DNA of 64,000 nucleotides from Punica granatum (GCF_007655135.1 NC_045128.1:33326811-33390810); one strand, 5' to 3'; positions 24,557 to 37,775 are shown, numbered from the stretch's first letter. A program made the numbers and translations. Notes: generated by a model not told the origin, from the sequence alone.

Positions 24557-26606
24557 GAGGTCCCCACCACTCCTTATCCTCACACTAACTACACATATAA
24601 TAAAACAGAATGTGGTCCCCCTGCCCAAATTGTCCACTTTATGTCTGGAAATTCCAAGCAAATGGGAAAAGTGTTCCTTCCCTCTCTTGCAAAAACACAT
24701 CCTATTCCTATCCTCTCATAACAACACATTTTACATACGAAATTCCCAATAGGATTGACCTGGTGATTAAGGAGTGTGACTTCCTAGGAAAAGTCCCAAA
24801 CTTAAGTCACCTCACGAACCATGCAAGAGGAAACTCCCTATTGAGAAACCTGCACGGCCTGTGTGGCTGGACTGACCTGTTCCGTGGGCTTGCAGGGTGT
24901 TCACATGGACCATGGGGATTATGGGCGAAGCCCGGAACCCCCCGTAAAGGGAAAAAAAAAAGGGAGAGAGAGAGAGAAGAAGAAAAGAAGAGCTGTTGGA
25001 GGATGCAAATCTACCTTCTCCTATATTAAATTTCTTCGAGAGCAAGAACCTTTGCCCTTAGTGTGCTCATTTCATTGAAACAATTCATACTGTTAAGCCA
25101 TGAATAAAAAACCACAACTTCCTAGGATTATCCTAAGCTTTTACAAAATTTCCAGAGGTTCTTCAATAGTTTCAAATATTAAAAGAGCGGTTAAATTCTC
25201 CATGTTGGTGTTTTTGCCTCTCGTTAATCATTGCGTGCATTGGCATTCATCATTATTTCAACCCACGGGTGAAGGTAAGTTTCGAGTTACAAACAGTAAA
25301 CTACATCTTCCTCTAAAAAGCATAGGCTTTTAAAACAGTTGGTAGTTATTCTTTCAGAGTTTCACACTGTTCGAAAGAATTCTACATCCTTCTGAAAATT
25401 ATCCATTTCACGTGTTTTCTAGGACATCTATACAAAGAAAAGTTGAGTTTCCCACGACATGACATGACTTCCCTTTCCCTTAGAAGTTGAAAAATATCAA
25501 TTGGAAGAAAAATACCTTCGCCCTTATCCCTTTTCTGACCCATTAAAACATGTAGACTTCACCAGAAAAATGAACATGTTATAGCAGGTACAACTTCATT
25601 TCACAGTGAAAATTGGGAGAAGTAACAAAGAAAAGAAACCAAAGATTGAAAAAGGAAATATCTTATGTATAAAGCAATCCCAGGAAGCAAGACTGTACAT
25701 CACAGAACTAATGAATAGAGGAAGAAAAATACGAGGCTGAAAAAAAAAAAATCCCATGAAGCTTTCATAGCTCTACATTTGGTTATCTATGGCCCATTTA
25801 ATTCAAACTTTGAGAGGCTTTTCAATTGAAAGAATGATGAGAAATTCTCCAACACTGAAGGCATACTTAGTGCAAATAAACAGAGATAACTTAGAAATCA
25901 ACATATGAAATGCAACCACATATTATAGTGATTGGTGAATGACATTCTAGCACCTTTCAATTGTTTCCTATCAGTTAGTAGTACTTTTCCACAAGAAACA
26001 TAGTAACTTTTAAATCCTCCTCTCTATCCCTGTAGTCTCATTTCATATGTTGATTTCTAACTTTTAATTTAGTGTTTCCTAGTATATAGGCAATCACGGT
26101 CTTCCTATACACTAGGAAGGCTGCTCTGAAGACGAAAGTAACATTCACATTTTACCATCTTTGCCTAATATACTTTGCATTATTAAGTTTTGGTTTTGTT
26201 TTCACTTTGCAATTTGCAGCAAACCCTTTCCTATAAAATTCCAGGAAAACATCTTTTAATCCTTTCATGTTTGCACAAATATATAGCTCATGGAATTATT
26301 TTTGGAATCCTTCTTCATCTAAATGACATAAAAAATTACATCCTACAGTAGGCAACACAAGAATTTATGGTGAACCCTACACTTACCAGTTTATTTGAAC
26401 CCTATGCTTTTATTCCATGTGATTCCACGAAAAGACTGCATGTTTCTAAAAGAGCAATCAATAGACTTCGAAATAAGAAACTTGCCATGAAAGGGGTTAA
26501 TTTTCTAAAACTTTCCATGTCAATTTCTAATTGCATGGCAATCACCGGTCAGATAATCAGAAAGCAAGTTTCTTTCCTCAAAGAAGATATATCTAAATAC
26601 TAAATG

Positions 26607-26787
26607 AGGCGTTTGGTTTCAGAGTTAAAGTAACTTTGATTTTGATTGTGGAAAAAGACAAATGTTGTATAGTGTGTTGAGTTAAAGTTAAAGTTGACTT
26701 GGGAAATGTGTATTTTTGTTGTGTAGTGGGTTGAGTTAAAGTTAAAGTTAAAGTTTTTGCGATTTTAATCCTGAAAACAAACGGGCC
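26607..26787. mobile_element. Short MITE with GGCGTTTGG-type terminal repeats
   Basis: The left end GAGGCGTTTGGTTTCAG and the reverse complement of the right end GGCCCGTTTGTTTTCAG match at 14 of 17 positions. The interior is an array of GTTAAA units (26689-26755). With no coding capacity and about 180 bp length, this is a MITE, probably of the PIF/Harbinger or hAT type. The target duplication is unclear. Relatives occur near 47114 and 60373. Confidence 0.7.
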
Positions 26788-27604
26788 GATCCTGCTCAAT
26801 AGGTTTAATTATTATTTGCATCCTCAAGTTTCACCTTTGATCATTTTTGCACCTCATGGTATAAATATCACTAACATGTGATGACAAGAAATCCAAAGTC
26901 AACGCAAGCTTCACCTTGTAATCTACTTATTGAAAGTCAGTAATTACTAACTGTGAAAATTAAAAATCTCTTAAGACTCTTTTCAAGACCAACCAACCAT
27001 GCCATGTATTTGTTTCGGATATTTATGATAATGGCTTATCTGGCTTGCTACATGTAAAGCATGCCTTATTGCAGTGCAACAAACTTCTCACAATTGTGAT
27101 CACTATGGTAAATTTATTTTAGAGTAAATTGGAGAGTGATTGCCTTTAGTGTCAAAATAAATACGACAGAAAACAACAAATCGAGAAGGAAAAGCTAATC
27201 TATTAAAAATAATTTCATTTATTGCATTTCGTTTCTTATTAAATGGCAAGGTCTAACCTCAAGGGGTTCAGTATTGTGGTTCGAGTCTTCACCTGGTGTG
27301 CTATAACACCTTGGTCAAGGACTCTACTCCTGCTGAATGCAAATAACCTTTCTCGTCAAGCAAGTCGCCCATAAACAAAAGCAACCTAGAGGTATAAAAA
27401 AAGGTAAGAGGAGTAGGAACAAAGAGCACTCTGTGACTAAAAAGAACAGTAGGAACAGAGAGCACTCTGTGGCTTTAATTTTGCAGCAGTCGACTTTCTT
27501 GGTTCTGCGCTGAAGATGGTAATCTTCTGCGCTTAATAGCAATATGTCATCATATCAATTTCCACTGTGCTTTCTCATTCTGATTTTCTTAGCTCATTTA
27601 TTTA

Positions 27605-29014
27605 ATGGAACTGCAGGTGAAACAGGAGTTGGCATCTCTTTGTAAAACCGCATTCCTTGCACTGTTGACAGGGCTGTTCCTTTACTCCAAGAACATCATC
27701 TCCATGGTTTTCATGGGGCAATTAGGGAACACTGAGTTGGCTGGAGGGTCACTTTCAATTAGCTTGGCAAACATTACATGCCACTCAATTATGAAAGGCC
27801 TAGGTGTGGGGATGGAGCCTATATGTGCCCAAGCATATGGGGCTAGACAATGTGAAGTACTCTGTGCAACCTACAAAAGGGCTATCTGTCTCCTCCTTGT
27901 TATGGCTTTCCCTATCTCGCTTTTGTGGCTAAACATAGAACCCGTTCTCCGGTTGTTTGGTCAAGAGCCACAAACTGTATACGTGGCACAAATTTACTTA
28001 AAATACTTGGTTCCGGATTTGCTAGCGCAAGTTTCCCTCGTGCCTTTGAGGAACTTCTTGAGAGCACAAAATCTGAATGAACCTATTACTGCGGCTGCTG
28101 TCTGTGCTACAATCCTTCACATCCCAATAAATTACACTCTCGCAATATACTTGAATATGGGAGTAAGAGGAGTTGCTCTAGCCTCCGCATGCTACAGCTT
28201 TTGCTTAAATTTGGTTCTGATAGTCTATCTTATCCTATCACGTACACCACTGAAGCCCTGGGAGTGGAAAACACAGTACATGTGCTCTGAGGGCTGGTTA
28301 TCTCTACTTTCTTTTGCAGTTCCTAGCCTTTTCTCCACTTGCTTGGAGTGGTGGTGGTATGAAATAATGATGCTAATGTGTTGCATGCTTGAGAACCCAC
28401 CGGCCAGTATTGCTTCGATGGGAATTCTCATACAGACAACAGGATTTATATATGTGGTCCCTCATTCGTTAAACAGCGCCTTGTCAATGCTTGTTGGCCA
28501 GAATTTGGGAGCTCAGAAACCTGCGCTAGCTCGAAAAATAGCCATCATTGGACTGATAATGGCAGCTATTTGTGGACTGTTTGCTCTTGCTTTTACAATT
28601 GCAGTCAGAAACTTGTGGGGGCAGATGTTCACAGCTGAGCCACAAATTCTCAGCCTGGTATCGGCTACACTTCCTATAGTGGGCCTCTGTGAGCTTGGGA
28701 ACTCTCCACAGACAGCTGCGTGTGGGATTTTGAGCGGTTCTGGTCGCCCCAAGAGGGGCACTATTATAAACTTGACTTCCTTTTACCTGATTGGGTTTCC
28801 TCTTTCATGGCTCCTGAGTTTCAAGCTCAACATAGGGTTCGTAGGGCTCTGGTATGCACTTGCTGCTGCTCAGGCTTCGTCAGTGTGCATGATAGTCTAC
28901 ACTCTAGTTCGCACTGATTGGCAGGCACAAGCAGAGAGTGCAGGAGAGTTGATCCAAAGAAGGCCCCAAAATGAAAACAATGACTTGGAAGAGAATCTTC
29001 TGAATGGAGGCTAA
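27605..29014 (+). CDS. MATE (multidrug and toxic compound extrusion) transporter, DETOXIFICATION family, 469 aa
   Basis: This is a cation-coupled antiporter that moves organic solutes out of the cytosol or into an organelle. The single exon encodes twelve hydrophobic segments. It includes the family blocks MGQLGNTELAGGSLSIS (TM1-TM2), GLGVGMEPICAQAYGA (TM2-TM3), PSLFSTCLEWWWYEIM (TM7) and VGQNLGAQ (TM8). The intronless structure and the CLEWWWYEIM block fit the subgroup with ZRIZI/ADP1/BIGE1-type members (DTX48-54). These affect hormone balance, organ initiation and iron handling rather than classic drug export. The N-terminal cytosolic tail is only about 10 residues, shorter than usual in this subgroup. 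An in-frame TAG at 27590 supports the chosen ATG unless an upstream exon is spliced in. The substrate cannot be read from sequence. Confidence 0.93.
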   Translation: MELQVKQELASLCKTAFLALLTGLFLYSKNIISMVFMGQLGNTELAGGSLSISLANITCHSIMKGLGVGMEPICAQAYGARQCEVLCATYKRAICLLLVMAFPISLLWLNIEPVLRLFGQEPQTVYVAQIYLKYLVPDLLAQVSLVPLRNFLRAQNLNEPITAAAVCATILHIPINYTLAIYLNMGVRGVALASACYSFCLNLVLIVYLILSRTPLKPWEWKTQYMCSEGWLSLLSFAVPSLFSTCLEWWWYEIMMLMCCMLENPPASIASMGILIQTTGFIYVVPHSLNSALSMLVGQNLGAQKPALARKIAIIGLIMAAICGLFALAFTIAVRNLWGQMFTAEPQILSLVSATLPIVGLCELGNSPQTAACGILSGSGRPKRGTIINLTSFYLIGFPLSWLLSFKLNIGFVGLWYALAAAQASSVCMIVYTLVRTDWQAQAESAGELIQRRPQNENNDLEENLLNGG

Positions 29015-31200
29015 TCACAAGATGAAATATCCAGACATATTTTATATGAAAAAAGCTCAGTCTGTACAGTCCTTTTTTTCTTTTTCCTTTTTAAGGTCCC
29101 TTCTTCCATGCTGTTCTTCTTGTGGTTTATCATATGAATGAGAAGGAAAACTTTCTTTTATCCATTTTTCTGTTTCCATATGTATTCTTGTGCTCCTATC
29201 TTCTGCTCTTTTGGATGGAAATACCATAGAATGAGTAGGATGAGTTGAACTGATCAATAGACTGCACAAAGTTAATAGGAGAAAAACGTAATAGTTAGTT
29301 AGAAATTAGTTAGTTAGAAGAATGCCTCGGAGGTAGAGGGGGGAAACGACGACGATGAGGCCACTTAAGTGAAAAATTACTTATATGGAGAATGAAATTT
29401 AATACATTAAGTCATTTTACTCCATTGAACTCTATCTGATTTGTCCCTTCAATTGATTCTTCTTCTTAACAAATATTTTACTACCTTTGACCAACTTTCA
29501 AACACTTAGTCATCAGTAAATGAACAGCCCTAAGATCCAAACACTTGAGCCTATCTGGCCATATAATATTATGGATATTCCCAACCTGAGAGTTTTTTTT
29601 TTTTATTGATGAATGTCAACATATGCTCATTAAACAAAAGGCACCAACATTAACAAGGAAACAAAGAAACAGTCGTGACTAATTCAGAATGCACATAACG
29701 GGACAAAATACTGGATGTAAATCTAGAGAAAACAGCATTTTCTTCAAATGAACAATTTTCTTCTGTCGGTTGGAACGAACACACTAACAGTTATATGGAA
29801 TTGCCTGATAATATCAATTCTGCTGCCAGCAAATGCTAAATACTTTTCAATGTAGGAAAGAATATTCCGCACCTTCTCGGATGGGAGATGCAGACCATTG
29901 GAGTTATTGTTCTTCAACACGGGGTCTGTTGATTCAATCAAAATAATGGGAGGACAGAGTTTCCATCCAGTTCCATCTCGTCAGATGATGGAATCAATGG
30001 CATCCAAGCATTCAGTTCCTAGAATCTACACAGATTAGATGATGGAATCAGTGGCATCCAAGCATTCAGATTAGAAGCAAAAGCATGTCATGTTAAGAGC
30101 ATATAATGAAAATGCTCATCAGGTAAAAATATTACTAAAATATGGCCAAAAAGTCTGGATAACACCAGGCACACTCTCATTATCATGCTATAACAGAAGC
30201 GTTTTTTCAGAGGGAGCATACAAATTGATATACTATCCATATCAACCACCACACAATAGTATGTTTTGTATATACATTTATAGGGCTAAGGTTGTCCCAG
30301 CAGCAAAGCTTATGAAGACTGGAACCACCATAGTTCCATTCTAGAGAAACATTAACCATTTTCAGCATTATCAGTCCGCATGCCATGTACCTAAATCAAA
30401 TGAAAGGAAGAGAAGCAATTACGAGAAATTCACATTGCTCGGGAACTCTAGAACATTATAGCACTTTGTGTGTGTAATCATCCATTGATCTCTGGCAATC
30501 TAACAGACAACTGCAAAGTAACTTAAAATGAAGCTAAGTCAAATGGAAGGAAAGCAACCATGCACCTAAAGCCCTAAGGAAAGTAACTTATGAAGAAAGC
30601 AACCAAAAAGCCCAAAGCTATAACTGTTGCAGTTCAATTTGGGTGGTTTCTACTTCATGGGCTGAGATGGATAATAGAATTCTTTAGATCCCATAGGGTA
30701 TTTTGAATTCCCTCCAAGCTTCTCAATGAAATTAGCCAACAAATTTTACCCTTGTAGCAGTACAAATATAATAAAGACCGGCAAGAGGATGATAGCCCAT
30801 CAACTTTATGTGCAGGAGGGTGACAATGAGGACATTTGATGCCAGTTCCTATCCAATAAAATGTTAAGAGATCTCCACCATAGTGATGAAATTTACACAT
30901 TAGAAATCATTCAGCAAAGCCAGATATTGCTAAAGAAATGAACCACAAAAGAAGAAGACACTCAGATTTATTGAATGAATTAGGGAGGAATCCCAAGATT
31001 CAGATTCATGGCACTAAATTAGATTCCAATAGCCACGTTAGAATTTGCCATTGCACCTTACGTGAAAGGACTAGAATAGTTCGGGAACAATGCCATAGCT
31101 TTGATCTTGAGAATACACGGTCTGAAAATTCATGTTCAAATAAACTGCTTCACGGTATGGAACCCCAAGCAAGATAAAAGTGTTATAAGGAAATCATTCA
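29015..31200. other. Spacer with small 54-bp tandem duplication
   Basis: The first roughly 200 bases are 3' untranslated sequence of the MATE gene. The rest has no supported gene. The segment starting AGATGATGGAATCAATGGCA at 29983 recurs at 30037 (period 54). Confidence 0.5.
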
Positions 31201-31206
31201 AAATAA

Positions 31207-32260
31207 CTCTCTTAGTAACTATTAGAGTATATTGTATATATGGTGACAATATGTAATTCGGGAACAATATTTGTAACTTACAGGGAGTTCGCAATGAAAG
31301 ATCTCGGCCCATTACACTTTTTCCTTGGGGTTCAGGCAACTCGAACTTCTACTTCCCTATTCCTGTCCCAGCAGAAGTACATTAATGATATCCTCACAAG
31401 ATTTGGTCTTCATAATTCCTCTCCCGTCAAAACTCCATTACCAACCCGTTTCACACTGTCAGTGACCGAAGGAGATGTCTTATCAGATCCTTCTGAGTAT
31501 AGGAGATAGTTGGGGCACTACAATATATAACCATAACCCAACCAGATATTTTCTATGCAGTTAACCTGGTTAGCCAGTTTATGCAGGCTCCACGAATCAC
31601 ACATTTACAGGCAGCTAAATGCGTCCTTCAGTGCTTGTGCGGCACATCCTCACATGGTTTGCAGCTCCGACGGTCACGAGACCTCCAAATCACCGCCTAC
31701 ACAGATGCAGTTGCCGTTCCACTACAGGCTATGCCATTTTTGTCGGGCCCAACCTTATCTCTTGGCAGTCCAAGAAACAACCAATTGTATCCAAGAGCTC
31801 CACCGAGGCAGAATATCGGGCTCTTGCATATGCTGTTGCCGAGACCCTCTGGCTACGTCAGCTAACTTCAGACATTGGACTTCACTCCCCCAGTCCAATT
31901 ATAGACCACTGTGATAATATTAGTGTCACCTACCTTACAGCAAATCCTGTACAACATGATCGCAGCAAATGCATCGCTGTCAACTATCACTTTGTTCGGG
32001 AGAGGATTCCTCGAGGAGATCTACTTGTTCGCTAGTTCCTACATCTTCTCAACTTGCGGACATTTTGACAAAAAATGTCTCTATCTCGACGTTTCAGTCT
32101 CACCAATCCAATCTGCCGGTGTCGTGCACCCCCAACAGATTGAGGGGGGCGTATCAGTGTATATTGTACATATGGTGAGAATATGTAATTCGGGAACAGT
32201 ATTTGTAACTTCATTTGATACTTGTACCATTCAATATTATATAATGAAGTCACCCACACA
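31207..32260 (+). pseudogene. Decayed Ty1/copia retrotransposon: RT C-terminus, RNase H and LTR pieces
   Basis: The reverse transcriptase tail starts at about 31277 (EFAMKDLGPLHFFLGVQ) and continues through QQKYINDILTRFGL. An RNase H region follows: STTGYAIFVGPNLISW, KSSTEAEYRALAYA and SSQLADILTK. At least one stop and several frame changes break it (for example after YRR at 31507), so it is dead. A 53-base block at 31209-31261 repeats at 32158-32210 (around GAATATGTAATTCGGGAACA). The second copy follows a purine tract (32141-32149) and so is the start of the 3' LTR. The first is a 5' LTR piece fused directly to the RT, with gag, protease, integrase and most RT lost. Confidence 0.88.
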
Positions 32261-33538
32261 TTGCGGGCAGGTTGCCTTTCCCAAAGTTTGTAGAGTAACC
32301 TATGAAATCATAAATTAGCATGGAGAGAATAAATCACGCGAGTGCAGAACTGCACTCTCTATCTCACATCACAATCTCTGGAGGAAAGCAACCATTCACA
32401 TTTTCAACCCCCCAAAAAAAAAAACCTTTACTTTGTCATGGATCAGAGTCTACCAGTCAGTGCAATCAAACTCGTGAATTCCTTTATGAACATGGAGCCT
32501 TAAAGCTAATTGCTACCCTCTAACATGCAGATATTCAGTAATGGAGTAGAAGAAGAAACTGAACAAGTAACACGGACCTGAAATTCGGAAAGAACGAAGC
32601 AGCAACCCACTCTTACCATCACATTCGCTCAAAACAAGAATTCGCATAATCATCTGCGTACACAAGCTTCTGAAGCCGAAGAGCGGCGAATAAGTGGAAA
32701 TGGCATCGGATGCAGCTTACGAGATTCGTTCTACTAAGAACTTATAGCAGAGCTCGCAAGCTTTGACATTGCAGGGGAAGAGTGGGATGCTGCGAGGGAA
32801 CAGTTCCAACGGAGAAGAAGAGAGGTGGAATCGGATCAATTCAAACCCGCCATTTTTCTTAATTTCTTCCTATTTTTTATTATCATTAATTAATTCAGTG
32901 GACTGGGCCCAGTTCTAATTGGGCCGCAACTCAAGCCCGATAGACTATTAGGCCTTAGGTTGGAGGCCCATTTATCAACTATGGATGCTCTTCGCCTTGG
33001 TGAAATTTCAAACGTAGCTTTCATCAAAATAATTGAGACGTTCGACATTCACTTCATTGTCTTAACGGAAAAAGAAAAATGAGACATCGGGCATTGTGAC
33101 ATTTCGATAAATTGACCATACAAGCAGGGAAAATAAAATCGACAGTGCATAAAAAAGAACATTTCATGGCCTTAAATTATTTCAAAATCAAAGGCGACCA
33201 ATGGAATATCTCACTTCTTGAATTTCTATGACCCACAAGACAAACCCTTCAATCTTATATATATAAAAAAATCTACAATGTAAATAAAAGACTCGCGTTT
33301 ATATTTATAATTGCCTAGCGGGTGCCCACGGGGCCACCTCAGCAATAGCACTAGACACTAATTCAATCCTTCTCCTACCCTACATTATATTTGTTTTTGT
33401 GGCCGCTCCGTTACTTGGACCCGTATTTTATGCCGAGGTGACTAATAGCCTCTGTCATATGCGGGCCTCCGAATGGATTCATCGAAGAGACACTGGGTGA
33501 AGCGAATCGGAGCTGCCCCGCACCGGGGCTTCCGCATC
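32261..33538. other. Spacer, no gene supported
   Basis: The final part is 3' untranslated sequence of the expansin gene. A minus-strand open stretch around 32715-32860 has no motif I recognise. Nothing else is seen. Confidence 0.5.
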
Positions 33539-35165
33539 CTAGAACTGACCCCCTTCGAATGTCTGCCCGAACTGCCAGCCAGCCGGTGCGACGTTGTAGC
33601 TGGTCACGGTTCTGCCGTCGCTGGTGGTCACCTGGAAGGAGAGGCTCTGGCCGTTGAGGTAGGAGTTGCTCTGCCAGTTCTGGCCCCAGTTCCGGGACAG
33701 GGTCTGCCATCCGGTCTTGGACCCCTTGATCGACACGGAGTGGATGTCTCCTGCGCCCGCAACGTTAGTGATCAGGACCAAGTTGAAGTAGGAGTGGCCA
33801 TTGATGGTGAACCTTAGCCCTCCTTTCTTCACACAGGGCACCCTGTCAAGAAAGAGACCAACAATTCGACTCCCATGTCAGATTTCATTCATTTGATGAA
33901 CATGGTTAAAAATAGGAGTTAACTTCATCGAACATAAGTAAGTACCTTCTGAAAGAGACGGGGACGATTCCGGCTCTGTACTGGGCAATCTGCAAGAAGG
34001 CAGGCTCGGCGAGGTCGAAGTGCTGGAGGGGAGGGTTGCACCAGCCGCCATTGTCATTGGCCAAGGCGTTGTTCGGAGGGCAGAAATTGGTGGCAGTGAC
34101 GGTGAGGGTCCCCGGCAGGCACCACTTCGGGTCGTCGCCGCACCTCATCTCATAGCAGGCCCCGCAGCTCAGGCCGTTGTTGAACAGGGCAGTGCTCAGG
34201 GCCGCAGTGTTGGTCCCGTATCCCTGGCTGTACAGGTTACCGTATCCACATGCTCCTCCTGTATGCATGCAATGAGTATTCAGAACAACAATTAACCAAT
34301 ATGTATCATGTATTTGCAAATGTGTAATTAAGATAAAATTGGAAATTTTTTAATTTTAAAATATACTTACTATAGCCCCTTGACGTACTCATGAAAGTCT
34401 TGTGTAACATATATTTGAAACGACATTGTGTCATAAAACTCAATAAAAAATTATTGAGAAAAGGATTATAATGCAACAGCGCATATCCTTTATCTAACAA
34501 ACAAGTAAGAAGTTCCGTATTTGATTCTCATGATAAGACTACCGGTACTATTTATTAGATATTAATTTTTAATTTATTGTACTTCCATTGTAATCGAAAA
34601 TATTCTATTTATTCTTCTAAAAAAACATCATGTCAAATACACATAATATTTTTAGTTATCGTCACACAAGCAAAGTCATTTGAAATTTTGTAATTGATGT
34701 AAACATTTTCTTGTCTTTTGGTCAAATGAAATATTGGACTTTGATGGGATCATTTTTCTTAGTGAAATGATGGAATGGCCCAAAACGGTCCAAATATGGG
34801 ACGTCTTTGGGGGAGTATTTCGAATTCAATGACTCGATTCATGGAACTTTCTCTCTGTTTTCTGTTTCTTCATTGAAATTTTGCTCCGATTAATCTACCC
34901 AAAGAAAAGGTCTCTATCCAACTTTAAAAAGAATTTATAAAAAAAAAAAAAAGGAAGAAGGAAAGGACTTGGTTTCAACAGTTCAACCGAATGGTTACTT
35001 GCTGGCAGTATTAGAGTTGCTGGACATACCCATTGTGCCGGATGCATCTCCGCCACCGTAAAATGTGGCGTGACCGCTCTGCCACCCTCCATTGTCACCA
35101 TAAGCGCCGAGAAGGCATGAACCGAGCACGGAGAGCAGGACCAATAGAGCCGAAATTCTCGCCAT
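33539..35165 (-). CDS. Alpha-expansin (EXPA), 250 aa
   Basis: Expansins loosen the growing cell wall by disrupting cellulose-hemicellulose contacts without hydrolysis, mostly at acid pH. Exons in transcript order are 35030-35165, 33946-34258 and 33539-33842. This two-intron layout is common in EXPA genes, and phases close. A signal peptide (residues 1 to about 22, [20 protein letters not shown]) precedes the mature start [15 protein letters not shown]. The GH45-like domain has [15 protein letters not shown], six-plus conserved cysteines ([20 protein letters not shown]) and the HFD catalytic-type motif in [11 protein letters not shown]. The C-terminal CBM63 domain shows the expected aromatic residues (W in [15 protein letters not shown] and [12 protein letters not shown]). 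It is complete and intact. A TATA box lies upstream. Confidence 0.96.
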
Positions 35166-35280
35166 GTTAGTCAGTCTCGGGGTCTCTCTATAGCTTAGAA
35201 CTACAGGAGGAGGGAGTAGTTGAAAGAGAGGATAGAGATTTCGTTGCTAAGTGTGGGAGGATTAGTACGAAGGCTTTCGC

Positions 35281-35288
35281 CTTTTATA
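35281..35288 (-). promoter_or_regulatory. TATA box of the expansin gene
   Basis: TATAAAAG on the minus strand is 116 bases upstream of the ATG, a normal distance for a leader of 80-90 bases. Confidence 0.65.
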
Positions 35289-35289
35289 A

Positions 35290-36955
35290 GGAACGGAATG
35301 GACACAACAAGTAAGTGAGAAACCACAAAAAAAAGAAAAAGAAAAAAAGACGCAAGTAAATTAATTAACGTTTACAAAAATAAAAGGAAAAATGAAAGAA
35401 AGAAAATTTTGGATTTCGAGAGTATTAAGGTCGTTGACTCGTTTGCAGAGCATCAAAGAGCACATGCAAATGTTCCAGTCGGACCAACTGCTGAGCCCCA
35501 TTGGGTCCCACCAGCACATGCATCTCTCAACCGTCTACCGACGTATCCTTTTCTCCGTATTCAGCAAAATAAATAAATAAATAACTTATCCTTTTCTTTT
35601 CTTTTTTTCATATAAACATATTTAACGTGTATATCACACGATAATATTACAAATTAATAAGAATTTATTATTATCAAAAAAAAATTATTGTTAACAGAAA
35701 TAAAATTTCTGATATGTCTTACGACATAATGTCTTGTGATACAATCTGTTATACACTATACATTCCCGTGTCTTGGAGTTTCGCACTATTGACTTGCAGT
35801 GCTCGTGTCTTGCAAGTTCACGGAACATATAAGATTGGCATGCCGGTCATGAATCTGTCCAATACGAAGTATTCTCCCACGTGTCTTTATGGTAAATCAA
35901 AATTACACTTTTATCAAGACATTTACCATCCTTACGACGATAACCCATTATAATGATATATTTATTTATTTTTCCCCCCTTCTTCACAATTTTTTCCCAA
36001 TTACGTGTGGGTAAGTCAAATAATATGTTCAATTTTTCCAACCGTGAGAGAGAAGTCGATATTCTAAAATATGTTTATGACAAATTGTTTGTCGGGAAGT
36101 TGCAGCAAATCGAGGCGATCATTTTGGCGGTGTGTTCGTGCTTTTTCTTGTACTACATCTGAGACTGACTGAGTCAGTCCAAACCTTTTGGTCATCGGAG
36201 GAAATTAATCAGAGCATATAGTCTAAAACCTTATCTATAACCATTCTCATAACGTTGCATTCTAGTATGAAAACCGCACGCCCGATTCAGGTTTCTCGGA
36301 TTCCTCGGCCATGTGGGACGACGATGGATAATGCATTCGGTTTTTCTATCATTCTTCTGTGAAAAAATGTCTTTTAACAAGTTTCATCGAATCTGTAAAT
36401 CTTCTTTCGATAATAAAGCCACCTCCTTCGAGGCGCAACCCGATCTACTTAGAAGGCACGCAGGTGCGATGTTTCCAGGAATGACGTAAGAGGGGCACTG
36501 CATATGTTATGCGACCGTGAATGGACCGATCGGGATCAATGAACTATCGAGATAAAACCATCGAGATAATGCAATAAATGCCACATATTGATAGGGAAGA
36601 AACTCTTCCGAGAGGGACTCGCCCCGTTGTGTTTTCTTTGCTTCTTCGAACTGCAATCCTAGAGCTTTATTCCAGCTGTATTTTTGTTGCCTTTTGATTT
36701 ATCTCGTTGGGCGATTATCCTCATATTGTAATAATCGAGCTCTTTAAATCCAATTTATGTGAATATATTTGATGTGACGAGAAAATCGCGAGAGTAATAA
36801 GCAGAGTTTTGCATCCACAGAGATCATAAAACATCTACAGAAAATGTCATGTTGGATTCAACGGGACGTGCATCAAATCAACTCTTCTGATTGATGTAGC
36901 ACGTACCACGAGTACTTTTACATATGATGATTTACGCTAGAAATATTTGATGTGA
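35290..36955. other. Spacer upstream of the expansin gene
   Basis: The sequence is AT-rich. The proximal part serves as the expansin promoter. ORFs here are short and have no family features. Confidence 0.5.
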
Positions 36956-37400
36956 ATAATTAACGGGTTAATTACACTGGTGGTCCAAAAAATTTTAATA
37001 ATGTATCAGGTTGGTCCAAAAATTTTTTTTTGCTACTTGATGGTATAAAATGTTTTAAAATTGTAACATGATAGTACAAATCGTCATCTCGCCGTTGATG
37101 CCGTCAAACCGTCCTTTATAATACTGTAAATTTTATACCATCATGTAACTTACGTAAAATATTTTGTAATATTAAGTTACAATTTTAAAATATTTTACAT
37201 CATTATGTAACGTCCTACAAAAATTAATTTTGCACCATCAGCGTCGGCTTGACCGCGTGAATGACGAGATGATGGTTTATACTATCATGTTATAACTTTG
37301 AAATATTTTGTACCATCAAGTAGTAAGGAAAATTTTTTAAACCAATATGATATATTATTAAAATTTTTTAGACCACCAGTGTAATTTATTTATAATTAAA
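36956..37400. mobile_element. 427-bp MULE-like foldback element with 9-bp target duplication
   Basis: The element spans 36965-37391. The left terminus GGGTTAATTACACTGGTGGTC is mirrored at the right end (37371-37391). The inverted arms run inward about 140 bases and include TGGTATAAAATGTTTTAAAA against TTGAAATATTTTGTACCATC. It is flanked by ATAATTAAC (36956-36964) and ATAATTAAA (37392-37400), an 8/9 match in the 9-bp size typical of Mutator-like elements. It has no ORF. Confidence 0.8.
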
Positions 37401-37743
37401 AGGGAAAGTATATAGGCGTAGCTAAATTAATTTGACTGGACTGTGCTGTACCGATCTATATTAACTACCCTGCATTGACATTCCCACCAGAGCTTGGACC
37501 GGGCCGGGGGAAGGCCAACTGAATTAGTAACCACCACATTTAGCAGATGCCTCGAGTCCCACCCTATGCTCCCATTATTGACTCTGACAGCATTCTAAAA
37601 TTTAATGTCAAACAAAGCTTTTCAACCATATTGAAATTAGAAGCCCGTGAGCTCGGGTTTAGTTTTCGTGTTGGATAATGATTCAAATCGACTTGATTTT
37701 ATATAATAATTGTAAATGTTTACGGATATATTGATGTGAGGAA

Positions 37744-37775
<32 letters not shown>

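Larger units (their letters stand above)
22100..27590. other. Gene-poor 5.5-kb stretch
   Basis: The left edge is the MnSOD promoter side. After that no ORF or exon chain shows recognisable protein features. A minus-strand ORF at 23044-23409 (121 codons) is the longest and has no motif I know. The stretch holds the tandem duplication at 24177-24556 and the MITE at 26607-26787, listed separately. Confidence 0.5.

Noticed and set aside
27241..27310. tRNA-like B box (GGTTCGAGTCT near 27273)
   Set aside because: No matching A box, acceptor stem or cloverleaf can be built around it.
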